Shown: in pieces, positions 8,428 through 16,011 of the stretch | Numbering within the stretch: the first letter of the stretch is position 1 | How the letters are laid out: each line of letters opens with the position of its first letter | Position numbers and translations under genes: made by a program | Assembly: GCA_021813505.1 (NCBI GenBank) | Contig: JAKAKI010000002.1 | Location: forward strand, 1 to 37,609 | Direction: 5' to 3' | Source of the DNA: a bacterium | Lineage (GTDB): Bacteria; Zixibacteria; MSB-5A5; WJJR01 | Length of the DNA: 37,609 nucleotides | Notes under the pieces: model-generated | The model's input: the letters and a program-made list of their open reading frames with translations, nothing else | Told to the model about the DNA's origin: nothing | Databases searched by the model: none

Positions 8428-9783
8428 AGTGAGATCTACCTAACCGCATCACAAACAATCGAGAAACCTATTCGCATAAGACATTTCACTGGGTGGCGGT
8501 TCAATCCGGACGTGGTTGGCAATCCGGCGTTGTGTGTCAGTCCGCCGTACGATCAGTTTGATCCGGCCATGATCAAGCGGCTGGAGGCGCAGAGTCCGTA
8601 CAATGTCGCCCGTTTGGTCAAGGCGCGTCCCGACTGGCAGCCGGACATGACGGGCGAACAGTATCGGCGGGCCGCAGCATTGATGAATGAGTGGATCACC
8701 AGCGGGGCGTTGGCTGCTGACGAAGGGCCGGGGTTCTACCCGTATTCTCAATCGTACACAGTCGGGAGCGACCGGCTGACGCGCTGGGGATTCATTGCGT
8801 TGGGCGATCTCCGCGATGCCGGTGTCCACACGCACGAGGAAACGCATTCCCATGTTCGTGAGGACCGCTGCCGTCTGCGGCTGGCGACCGCCGCGGACTT
8901 TGGGCTCATCTTCATGATCTATTCGGATCCGGCGCAGGCGGTCGACCGGCTCTTGCGCGACTGCGAAAGCGGCGAGCCGATTCTGGTCGCCGAGCAACCC
9001 GATGGCTCAATCCACCAGTTGTACTCCTGCCGCGATCAAGTGAGACGCGACCGGGTGATCAAGCACATGGCGGCGTTCGATTGCGTGATTGCCGATGGGC
9101 ATCATCGCGCGGCGGCGGCGTTCGATTCCTGGCGCACGACGCAGGACGAATCGTGGGCGTACGCGGCGATGGCGTTTTTCAACGCCGACGCGCCGGGGAT
9201 GACCGTCCTGCCGATTCACCGGGCGGTGGCGCGCGACCGGACCTGGCGATTTGAGAATTTCCTGGAGCGGCTGTCCGACGATTTCGAGGTGTTGGAGCTG
9301 CCGGCCGCGGGGCTGTCGCCACGGCAAGTCGTTGCGCACCTTGAAAATCAAGTTCAACATCGGCAAAACGCGGAGCGGGTCGCGTTCGGCATGATCGGTC
9401 CGGACCCGAACCGGGCGTTTCTTGTGGAGGCGCCGGTGCTGCTCCCCCACCGCTGGCCATGGCCGGCCAATTCGCATCCGTCCTGGCGCGGATTGGCGAC
9501 GGCGATCTTCGAAACTGGAGTCTTACGGTCGGTTTTGGGGTATTCGGATGGCCAGATTGACGCCGGCACGGGGATGGAGTTCACCAAGGACTCGGCCGCC
9601 TTGATCGACTGGGTGCGTACGGAGCGGTACCAGCTCGGGTTCATTCTGCCGGCAACATCGCTGGCGTCGATTCTCGAAGTCGCCCGGCTGGGACAGAATC
9701 TTCCCCGAAAATCGACTTTTTTCTTTCCGAAGTTGCTGACCGGATTGACCATCCACCGCATGGAACCAGTGTCCTCGATGTGA
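8353..9783 (+). CDS. DUF1015 family protein
   Basis: The conserved region begins at RIRHFTGWRFNPDVVG (about residue 41) followed by SPPYD, the diagnostic opening of DUF1015. ADGHHRAAAAFDSW, containing the family's DGHHR motif, lies near residue 245. The rest matches the usual length of 400-440 residues. The biochemical role is not established; the DGHHR motif recalls ParB/sulfiredoxin-fold proteins, an inference only. The start is uncertain. The only standard in-frame start before the conserved domain is the GTG at 8353, inside a palindromic repeat and just after an in-frame stop. ATC at 8458 or ATT at 8470 are non-standard options that would fit the domain edge better. The MoxR/VWA pair follows about 100 bp downstream on the same strand. 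Confidence 0.85.
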   Translation: MEGEAPAEPCFRAESRLGRSLALPRSEIYLTASQTIEKPIRIRHFTGWRFNPDVVGNPALCVSPPYDQFDPAMIKRLEAQSPYNVARLVKARPDWQPDMTGEQYRRAAALMNEWITSGALAADEGPGFYPYSQSYTVGSDRLTRWGFIALGDLRDAGVHTHEETHSHVREDRCRLRLATAADFGLIFMIYSDPAQAVDRLLRDCESGEPILVAEQPDGSIHQLYSCRDQVRRDRVIKHMAAFDCVIADGHHRAAAAFDSWRTTQDESWAYAAMAFFNADAPGMTVLPIHRAVARDRTWRFENFLERLSDDFEVLELPAAGLSPRQVVAHLENQVQHRQNAERVAFGMIGPDPNRAFLVEAPVLLPHRWPWPANSHPSWRGLATAIFETGVLRSVLGYSDGQIDAGTGMEFTKDSAALIDWVRTERYQLGFILPATSLASILEVARLGQNLPRKSTFFFPKLLTGLTIHRMEPVSSM

Positions 9784-9885
9784 GGTTCAATTCATTGGCA
9801 CAGCGCCAGGTGGCGTTTCACCTGCGTGTTTTTCGCATGGGAAGCGTATTCCCAGTTCACAGCAACTTTAGCCGGGGACAAACAA

Positions 9886-11364
9886 ATGCCAAACCAACGG
9901 CCAAAGACACTTGGAGAATACAAGAATACACGACCGGTTTACGAGACGGTCAAAGACGAAATGCGGCGCAATGTGATCAGCAAATTGCGTGCGGGCGAGA
10001 CATTGTTTCCCGGCATTGTCGGCTACGAGAAGACGGTTGTTCCGGCGCTGGTCAATGCCCTCCTCTCGCGCCATAACTTCATTCTGCTGGGGTTGCGCGG
10101 GCAGGCCAAGACACGGATTGCGCGCGCCCTCGTGTCGTTTCTCGACGAGTACACGCCCGCAATCAAAGGATCGCCATTGAATTGCCACCCGTTGAAACCG
10201 GGGTGCGCCTATTCGCGGCGGATCCTGGCGGAGCAGGGCGACAATGCCGAAATCGACTGGATCCATCGTGACCAGCGATACCAGGAGAAGCTTGCGACGC
10301 CGGACGTGACGATTGCCGATCTGATCGGCGATCTCGATCCGATCAAGGCGGCACGCGAGCGGCGCGATTTCTCAGACGAGGAATCGATCCACTACGGGAT
10401 CATCCCGCGCACCAACCGCGGGATCTTCGCGATCAACGAGCTGCCCGATTTGCAGCCGCGCATCCAGGTGGGACTGCTCAATATTCTCGAGGAGAACGAT
10501 CTGCAAATTCGCGGCTTCCCGGTACGGATTCCCCTGGACCTGGCGCTGGTGTTCACGGCCAATCCGGAGGATTACACCAACCGTGGGAATATCATCACGC
10601 CCCTGAAGGACCGCATCGATTCGCAGATTATCACGCACTATCCGGCGAACATCGAACAGTCGCAGGCGATCACCGATCAGGAGGCGTGGACCAAGCGCAA
10701 CGGCGCCGAACCGGCCATTCCCGATTTTTACCGGGAGATCGTCGAGGAGATTGCATTCGCGGCGCGCGAATCGGAATTCGTCGACCAGTCTTCGGGCGTG
10801 TCGGCCCGTGTGCCGATCTCGGTTTTGGAGAACATCGTATCGAATGTCGAACGGCGCAATCTGCTGACCGGAGACCAGTGCACCGTACCGCGCATTGCCG
10901 ATCTGGCCGCGGCGATTCCCGCGATTTCCGGGAAGGTCGAGCTGGTGTATGAAGGCGAACGCGAGGGGCCGCGGATGATCGCGGTCAACGTGCTCGGCCG
11001 TGCGGTGTCGCGCGTGTTCGAACGCCGTTTCCCCAGGATCGAAAAGGACAACGGACTGCCGGCGAAAGCCGATCCGATCTTCGGGAAGGTCATTTCGCAT
11101 TTCAGCGGGCAGGCGACCATCGATGTGTCGGACGATATGCCGTTTTCCACGTACGAGCACGCATTGGGAAGGGTGCCGACCTTGAAGCGGGTGGCGCAGC
11201 AATTCCTGAAGACCACGAAGGCGGAAGACACGGCGCTGGGAATGGAGTTCGTGCTGGAGGGGCTGCATCAGCAGAATCTAATCGCGAAGACGGCGGTTGA
11301 CTCGATCTACCGGTACACCGACATGCTGGCGACCATGCTTGACAACCTACGCCGGGACGACTGA
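9886..11364 (+). CDS. MoxR-type AAA+ ATPase (magnesium-chelatase subunit I-like)
   Basis: A 492-residue AAA+ ATPase predicted to act as a chaperone or remodelling motor with a VWA partner. Walker A is the MoxR variant GLRGQAKT at 69-76. Walker B/sensor region reads GIFAINELPDLQPRIQVGLLNILEENDLQIRG. Sensor 1 is LVFTANPEDYTNRG, and an arginine-rich LKDRIDSQI segment follows. This layout resembles the ChlI-like proteins encoded next to VWA proteins in actinobacteria and many other phyla. The ATG at 9886 is chosen because the sequence upstream is not conserved-looking. The VWA gene starts 11 bp after the stop, so the two are an operon. The client is unknown. Confidence 0.9.
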   Translation: MPNQRPKTLGEYKNTRPVYETVKDEMRRNVISKLRAGETLFPGIVGYEKTVVPALVNALLSRHNFILLGLRGQAKTRIARALVSFLDEYTPAIKGSPLNCHPLKPGCAYSRRILAEQGDNAEIDWIHRDQRYQEKLATPDVTIADLIGDLDPIKAARERRDFSDEESIHYGIIPRTNRGIFAINELPDLQPRIQVGLLNILEENDLQIRGFPVRIPLDLALVFTANPEDYTNRGNIITPLKDRIDSQIITHYPANIEQSQAITDQEAWTKRNGAEPAIPDFYREIVEEIAFAARESEFVDQSSGVSARVPISVLENIVSNVERRNLLTGDQCTVPRIADLAAAIPAISGKVELVYEGEREGPRMIAVNVLGRAVSRVFERRFPRIEKDNGLPAKADPIFGKVISHFSGQATIDVSDDMPFSTYEHALGRVPTLKRVAQQFLKTTKAEDTALGMEFVLEGLHQQNLIAKTAVDSIYRYTDMLATMLDNLRRDD

Positions 11365-11375
11365 GAACTTCTTGT

Positions 11376-12470
11376 ATGCGATTTCAGTACTCCGAGTGGG
11401 ACGAGGATCTGATCCGCCGGCTTCTGGCGCAGCGGGACTTGCTGCGCCTGTTCAACTACTTGTTGCTGCAGACCAATGGTGACGTGGATGAGGCGCTGCG
11501 GTGGATGAAGTACCTGCAGGAGCAGGGCGTGCTGTCCACCGATATCGATTTGAAGGATTTCGAGAAAAAACTCAAGGATGATCGCATTATCCATCAGAAG
11601 GGTGACCGGCTGGAGCTGACCCCCAAGGGGGAGAAACAAATCCGGCAGGCGTCGCTCGATCAGGTGTTCCAATCACTGAAATCCGACGCGCAGGGGAATC
11701 ATCCGATCCAGCGCGAGGGCTCCGGGTCGGTCGAACCACTGCCGGAGCGGCGTCCGTTTGCGTTCGGCGACTCGGCCAATGACATCGATTTCAACGAGTC
11801 GTTTACCAATGCGATGAGACGCGCCGGGAGCGACGAATGGTCGCTGACGGAGCCGGATTTATCGGTGCGCCAGACCGAAGCCGCCACCTCCTGTGCCACC
11901 GTTCTGCTTCTGGACATCTCGCATTCGATGATCCTCTACGGTGAGGATCGCATCACCCCGGCCAAGCAGGTCGCGATGGCGTTTGCCGAGATGATCCTGA
12001 CGCGGTATCCGAAGGACTCTCTTAACGTGGTTGTTTTCGGCGACGATGCGGCCGAGATCAAAGTCGAAGATCTGGCGTACGTGGGTGTGGGACCGTATCA
12101 CACGAATACGCAGGCGGGATTGCGAATGGCGCGGCAACTCCTGTTGCATCGCAAGTATCACAACAAGCAGATCTTCATGATCACCGACGGCAAGCCGTCG
12201 GTCATCCGCCGCAGCAACGGACAGCTTTACAAAAACCCGATCGGCCTCGATCCGATGATCGTCAACCGTACGCTGGATGAGGCGGTGATTTGCCGGAAGA
12301 AGAAGATCACGATTACGACCTTCATGGTCACCTCCGATCCGTATCTGCAGCAGTTTGTGCGCAAGCTCACCGAGCTCAATCACGGCCGCGCCTATTTCAC
12401 GCCGCCGGATCGTCTCGGCGGTTACATTTTCTGGGATTTCATTCGAAACAGCCGGCGGCGGCTGCGGTAG
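11376..12470 (+). CDS. VWA-domain protein, partner of the MoxR ATPase
   Basis: A 364-residue protein with an N-terminal helical region and a C-terminal von Willebrand factor A domain. The metal-ion adhesion site is complete in its first element: D180-I-S182-H-S184 (DxSxS) after the hydrophobic strand ATVLLL. The later Thr in the NTQAGLRMA segment and the Asp in MITDGKPS fit the remaining MIDAS positions. No signal peptide or membrane segment is seen, so the protein is cytosolic. The gene starts 11 bp after the ATPase stop. MoxR/VWA pairs act together on protein maturation or complex assembly in characterised systems; the target here cannot be told. Confidence 0.9.
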   Translation: MRFQYSEWDEDLIRRLLAQRDLLRLFNYLLLQTNGDVDEALRWMKYLQEQGVLSTDIDLKDFEKKLKDDRIIHQKGDRLELTPKGEKQIRQASLDQVFQSLKSDAQGNHPIQREGSGSVEPLPERRPFAFGDSANDIDFNESFTNAMRRAGSDEWSLTEPDLSVRQTEAATSCATVLLLDISHSMILYGEDRITPAKQVAMAFAEMILTRYPKDSLNVVVFGDDAAEIKVEDLAYVGVGPYHTNTQAGLRMARQLLLHRKYHNKQIFMITDGKPSVIRRSNGQLYKNPIGLDPMIVNRTLDEAVICRKKKITITTFMVTSDPYLQQFVRKLTELNHGRAYFTPPDRLGGYIFWDFIRNSRRRLR

Positions 12471-12499
12471 CATGCTGATTGGACAACCTGGCAGCCTTG

Positions 12500-12595
12500 T
12501 AGCATAGCCCCTTGTGGGCGTTGTTGGATTGGCATACCTCGTTCCGAAGACGGATGTACGATGCCCACGGAGAGCGGCCACGAGGGCCTATGCTA
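12500..12595. repeat. Imperfect inverted repeat element between convergent genes
   Basis: TAGCATAGCCCCTTGTGGGC at 12500-12519 and the reverse-complement-like GGCCACGAGGGCCTATGCTA at 12576-12595 match at 17 of 20 positions. They enclose about 56 bp. The element fills the 137-bp gap between the VWA gene and moaE, which converge. It could be a small MITE/REP-like insertion or a long-range hairpin that separates the two transcripts. Confidence 0.65.
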
Positions 12596-12607
12596 CGAGA
12601 GAGTTGA

Positions 12608-13042
12608 TCACGCGCCGGGTGTCACTCCCACCCATTCGGAACCATCGGCGAAGTATTCCTTCTTCCAGATGGGAACGGATTTCTTAAGGCGGTCGATGCC
12701 GGCGCGGGCGGCATTGAAGGCGGCGTCACGGTGGGCGGCGCCTGCCGACACGACAACGACCAGTTCGCCGACGGACATTCGTCCGATGCGGTGCACCATG
12801 GCGAGGCGATTGATCGGGAATTCGCGCGTGATGGCATCGGCGATTTCCTGCATCAGCCTTTCGGCCATTGGCACATAGGCTTCATACTGCAACGCGATGA
12901 CTTCACGGCCTTCGGAGTGGTTGCGTACCACGCCGGAGAATGAGCAGATGGCGCCATTGGCAGGATCCGCGACGAGCAATTCGATCTCAGCGGCCGTGAA
13001 TGGACCGGTGCGGATCGCAATGTACAGGGGCGATGGCATCAT
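12608..13042 (-). CDS. moaE: Molybdopterin synthase catalytic subunit
   Basis: The large subunit of molybdopterin synthase, which with thiocarboxylated MoaD turns cyclic pyranopterin monophosphate into molybdopterin. Visible family features are GAICSFSGVVRNHSEGREV (fold entry and pterin-site Arg), LQYEAYVPMAE, the HRIGRMSVGELVVVVSAGAAHRDAAF block, and DRLKKSVPIWKKEYFADGSEWVG with the conserved Lys residues of the active site. The length of 144 residues is normal. The ATG at 13042 overlaps the moaD stop (ATGA); a second ATG three bases further is also possible. It is the last gene of the moeB-moaD-moaE operon. Confidence 0.95.
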   Translation of the reverse strand: MMPSPLYIAIRTGPFTAAEIELLVADPANGAICSFSGVVRNHSEGREVIALQYEAYVPMAERLMQEIADAITREFPINRLAMVHRIGRMSVGELVVVVSAGAAHRDAAFNAARAGIDRLKKSVPIWKKEYFADGSEWVGVTPGA

Positions 13043-13281
13043 CCACCTGACACGGGCGGGATGAACGCGACACGGTCCCCGTCGTGAACAACCGTGTCGG
13101 CCGTGACATACTGTTCGTTGACCGCAAACATGGTGACGCTGCGCAACTCCGGCCGGGCTTTGCTGCCGAGCACTTGCGTGTAGATGTCCGCAACCTTGAG
13201 GCCTGGCGAAGTCTCGATGGCGATTTCGGCTCGACCCATCAGGTCGCGGTAGATGGCGAAGAATTTGACTGTTATAGCCAT
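13039..13281 (-). CDS. moaD: Molybdopterin synthase sulfur-carrier subunit
   Basis: An 80-residue ubiquitin-fold sulfur carrier starting MAITVKFFAIYRDLMG and ending IPPVSGG. The C-terminal Gly-Gly is the site of adenylation by MoeB and of thiocarboxylation. The start at 13281 comes one base after the stop of the upstream adenylyltransferase gene. An earlier in-frame ATG at 13335 would add residues inside that gene and is not needed. It is tightly coupled to moaE by a four-base overlap. Confidence 0.94.
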   Translation of the reverse strand: MAITVKFFAIYRDLMGRAEIAIETSPGLKVADIYTQVLGSKARPELRSVTMFAVNEQYVTADTVVHDGDRVAFIPPVSGG

Positions 13282-13282
13282 G

Positions 13283-14440
13283 TCAGTATCGAGGGATTGA
13301 GGAATCGGCTTCGAGTGACCAGCGGTCGATGCCACCGTCTATATTCTTAGCGCGTTTGAAACCGTGTGATCGGAGCCATTCGACCGCGCTCGCCGAGCGA
13401 ATTCCGTGATGACAGAGGACGGCGATTTCGTTTTCACGAAGGTGCCCCAGTTCTGAATCGGCGCGACGGGGGAGGTCGCCCAATGGAATCAATTTTGCCT
13501 GCGGGATGCTCGCGATCGCGGCCTCGAACGGCTCACGCACATCCAAAACCAGCAGCGGTTCACCGGCCGCCAGCCGCCGCCTCGCGATCCGTGGGGTCAT
13601 ACGATTTTCGTGATCGTAATCCTCACCGGCGAGTCCAGCTGGTGGGGTAATGCAGGAATCGGCGTACTCAACCGGCTGGGTGATGGTTGGATGATCGCCG
13701 CACACTGCACAATTCGGATTGCGGGGTATCTGAATGTGTTCGTTTGTCATGGCGAGCATGTCGAGCACCAGCAGACGTCCAATCAGCGGATCACCGATTC
13801 CACAGATCAGCTTGATCGCCTCCCCGGCCTGGATACTACCAATCATTCCGGGCAGGGCGCCCAGGACGCCGGCGTCGGCGCATCCGGGGATCACACCAAT
13901 AGGCGGCGGGGACGGGTATAGGCAACGGTAACAGGGTCCGAGGCCTGACACGAAGACCGAAGCGCGACCTTCGAACTGCAGGACACTCCCGTACACATTT
14001 GGTTTCTTCAATATGACGCAAGCATCGTTCACAGCGTATCGGGTGGGGAAGTTGTCGCTTCCGTCGATGACGAGGTCGTAGTCAGCGAGAATGTACATGG
14101 CATTGGCTGCCGTCAGACGAAGTGCGTGTTCCATTAGCCGGAGCTGCGAATTGAACCCCCTGAGCCGTTGCCCGGCCACCACGACTTTCGGTTGTCCGAT
14201 ATCACCCTCACGATACAAGACCTGGCGATGAAGATTGTTCAGATCGACGACGTCGTCATCGATCAGGCCCAGCGTCCCGACACCGGCGGCCGCCAGATAG
14301 AGTGCCGCTGGACAGCCCAGCCCGCCCAGTCCGACAATCGCCACTCTGGCGGCGGCGAGCTTTTCCTGCCCCTCGGCGCCGATCTGCGGCAGACGAATCT
14401 GGCGGGACCAGCGGGCCATATCGCCGGGTGTCAGCATCAT
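13283..14440 (-). CDS. moeB: MoeB-type adenylyltransferase with C-terminal rhodanese domain
   Basis: Activates the MoaD C-terminus as an acyl-adenylate and probably supplies sulfur through its rhodanese domain (a MoeZ/MoeBR-type fusion). The 385-residue protein opens with RWSRQIRLPQIGAEGQEKL, then the nucleotide loop VGLGGLGCPAALYLA (GxGxxG at 37-42), the ATP-contacting DDDVVDLNNLHRQ, and IDGSDNFPTRY. Zinc ligands lie in PCYRCLYP and CAVCGD. The last 105 residues form a rhodanese domain with the active-site loop CHHGIRS. It is the first gene of an operon with moaD (1-bp spacing) and moaE. ATG codons at 14440 and 14437 are equally possible; no strong ribosome-binding site is present. Confidence 0.92.
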   Translation of the reverse strand: MMLTPGDMARWSRQIRLPQIGAEGQEKLAAARVAIVGLGGLGCPAALYLAAAGVGTLGLIDDDVVDLNNLHRQVLYREGDIGQPKVVVAGQRLRGFNSQLRLMEHALRLTAANAMYILADYDLVIDGSDNFPTRYAVNDACVILKKPNVYGSVLQFEGRASVFVSGLGPCYRCLYPSPPPIGVIPGCADAGVLGALPGMIGSIQAGEAIKLICGIGDPLIGRLLVLDMLAMTNEHIQIPRNPNCAVCGDHPTITQPVEYADSCITPPAGLAGEDYDHENRMTPRIARRRLAAGEPLLVLDVREPFEAAIASIPQAKLIPLGDLPRRADSELGHLRENEIAVLCHHGIRSASAVEWLRSHGFKRAKNIDGGIDRWSLEADSSIPRY

Positions 14441-14588
14441 GGGGAATATACGTTACTCACACGCGCTCGTGGTGGGGGATGTGACAGTACAACAACGTTG
14501 AAAAATCCCAGAGGAATTCAGCGACTTTCGGTATGGTGGTTGTGCTCCTGCAAGTGGCGCTCATATCGTAAGCCTTGGCTTGGGATGT

Positions 14589-14664
14589 GAGGAGCGGGCG
14601 AGGTTCCGGCCGCGCCTTTTTGCCGCGCGAAAAAAGAGGCTCGGCAGGAGACTCGCCCTCCCAC
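14589..14664. repeat. Degenerate copy of the long palindromic repeat
   Basis: The right arm, GAGGCTCGGCAGGAG-ACTCGCCCTCCCA, matches the arm at 8353-8427. The left arm is degraded (GAGCGGGCGAGGTTCC). The shared arrangement, including a central GCGCG-containing spacer, shows a dispersed repeat family in this genome. Confidence 0.75.
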
Positions 14665-14743
14665 CTGCCGGTGCTCATTGGATAACCTGAAGAAGTATCA
14701 CTTGATCGAGTGCCGGATGAAGTTTACCATCGTGCGAATTGAA

Positions 14744-14797
14744 TTGGGGATGGAGTCCCCCCTTGACCGCCGACTTGGCTGATGACTCCTGCAGCGC
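14744..14797 (+). promoter_or_regulatory. Fluoride riboswitch (crcB motif)
   Basis: The segment holds GGGGATGGAGTCCCC, matching the first stem-loop consensus (GGNGAUGGNGUUCNCC-like), then CCGCC and the hallmark GGCTGATGACTCCTGC. It lies about 30 nt ahead of the crcB GTG. In characterised cases the aptamer binds fluoride through Mg2+ ions and switches on the downstream fluoride exporter. The 3' part, GAGTTCGGCCGAGGGAGGAAG, includes the ribosome-binding site, so control of translation is plausible. Confidence 0.88.
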
Positions 14798-14827
14798 ATA
14801 GAGTTCGGCCGAGGGAGGAAGTGGTCA

Positions 14828-15199
14828 GTGAATATCGTTTACGTTGCAGTTGGAGGGATGCTGGGTGCGGTGGCGCGCTACGTGCTTGGCGGGCTGATAC
14901 ATCGCGCCTATCCGGGGACATTCCCATTGGGAACGCTGGTGATCAATGTACTCGGGTGCATTGTGATCGGCCTGCTCACGACCCTCGCCGATGATCGTGG
15001 AGTGCTTTCGCCGCAAATGCGGCTCTTCCTGTTCATTGGAGTACTCGGAGGATTCACGACGTTTTCAACGTTTGGGTATGAGACATTTGCACTCCTGCGG
15101 GATGGCTGGTTTCGTGCGGCCATCACGAACATGCTGGCCAATGTGGTACTGGGGTTGGGCGGAGTCTGGCTGGGGCACATCGGTGCCCGGCTTTTGTGA
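14828..15199 (+). CDS. crcB: Fluoride ion exporter CrcB/FluC
   Basis: A 123-residue four-helix membrane protein that forms a dual-topology dimeric fluoride channel. It starts GTG AAT ATC with GGGAGGAAG upstream. Family signatures include GGMLGAVARYVLGG, FPLGTLVINVLGC with the conserved Asn of the pore, and GVLGGFTTFSTFGYET with the phenylalanine-box and Na+-site region. Four hydrophobic segments are visible. The fluoride riboswitch just upstream and the DUF190 gene 9 bp downstream support the call. A single crcB gene implies a homodimer. Confidence 0.96.
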   Translation: MNIVYVAVGGMLGAVARYVLGGLIHRAYPGTFPLGTLVINVLGCIVIGLLTTLADDRGVLSPQMRLFLFIGVLGGFTTFSTFGYETFALLRDGWFRAAITNMLANVVLGLGGVWLGHIGARLL

Positions 15200-15208
15200 G
15201 GTGAGTTT

Positions 15209-15550
15209 ATGAAGCTTCCCGAAGAAGGGTATCTGTTGCGCGTGTTTATCGGCGAGAGTGACCGCTGGGAAGGCGCGCCGCTGTATGAGGCGCTTGTCCT
15301 CAAGGCCCGGAAAGATGGTTTGGCCGGAGCGACGGTATTGCGCGGATTGATGGGGTTTGGCGCGCAGAGCCGGATTCATACCGCCAAAGTCCTGCGGCTA
15401 TCCGAAGATCTTCCGATTGTCGTGGAGATCGTGGATTCGCTGGAGAAGATCGAGCGATTCGCGGACGAGATCAGCCCGATGATTTCCGACGGTATGGTGA
15501 CTTTGGAGAAAGCGCGGGTCATCAAGTATCGCCACAAGGAATCCGGCTAG
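15209..15550 (+). CDS. DUF190 family protein
   Basis: A 113-residue cytosolic protein with the DUF190 pattern: LRVFIGESDRWEGAPLYEAL, then LKARKDGLAGATVLRGLMGFG, then SEDLPIVVEIVDS. The family has a ferredoxin-like, PII-like fold and is commonly encoded beside crcB, where its role is not established; a regulatory or gating role is an inference. It starts 9 bp after the crcB stop and is likely under the same riboswitch. Confidence 0.92.
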   Translation: MKLPEEGYLLRVFIGESDRWEGAPLYEALVLKARKDGLAGATVLRGLMGFGAQSRIHTAKVLRLSEDLPIVVEIVDSLEKIERFADEISPMISDGMVTLEKARVIKYRHKESG

Positions 15551-15640
15551 AGACCACACCCCGTTCGTGATCACTCTGGATGGCGCGGCAGTCAGGCGCG
15601 CTGTCTTTCCTGCGATTGAGGGAATCAGACCCGCAGACTA

Positions 15641-15669
15641 CTGGATCCCCGCTTTCGCGGGGATGACGG
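15641..15669. repeat. Dispersed palindrome, GGATCCCCGC type, copy 1
   Basis: Stem ATCCCCGC / GCGGGGAT around a short TTTC loop, preceded by CTGG and followed by GACG. A near-identical copy is at 15917-15945, differing by one base in the loop. Confidence 0.75.
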
Positions 15670-15808
15670 TGGATGAACCTCCCGCGAAAACGCGGGCGAG
15701 GGCGCCCGCGCCACATATTTCAACAGCGATTGATCCGTGTTAACTCTTGAAAGTTGCACGAAGCGTCTTAGGCACTAAGAAATGTGGCGAGGCCGCCCTC
15801 GACCGCGT

Positions 15809-15827
15809 GCGCAGGCGAAGCCTGCGC
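15809..15827. repeat. Short perfect hairpin
   Basis: Stem GCGCAGGC / GCCTGCGC with loop GAA, located in the repeat-dense gap. Confidence 0.6.
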
Positions 15828-15877
15828 TTCTTCGCAGGTTGCATGATCCGAAGAACCGGGTGCCAACGCCCCAATGT

Positions 15878-15945
15878 CCTTCCCGCGAAAGCGGGAATCC
15901 AGGGACACACGGTCGACTGGATCCCCGCCTTCGCGGGGATGACGA
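15878..15945. repeat. Inverted pair of dispersed palindromes
   Basis: A palindrome with stem TCCCGC / GCGGGA followed by ATCCAG (15878-15908) is set against the second CTGGATCCCCGC copy (15917-15945). Facing palindromes separated by about ten bases form a BIME-like unit. This sequence type is widely dispersed in bacteria, though its mover is unknown. Confidence 0.7.
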
Positions 15946-16011
15946 GGGACGGTGCTTCCCATGCATCGGACGATTGTCGGTTGTGAGGATACTACGGATG
16001 TCGAATGGCGG

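Larger units (their letters stand above)
15551..16011. other. Intergenic region dense in palindromic repeats
   Basis: 461 bp without a recognisable gene. It contains hairpins at 15641-15669, 15681-15696, 15809-15827, 15878-15908 and 15917-15945. Two of them (15641 and 15917) are near-identical copies in the same orientation, and the one at 15878 is related and inverted. This makes the stretch a repeat array between the DUF190 gene and the converging membrane protein gene. Confidence 0.75.
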
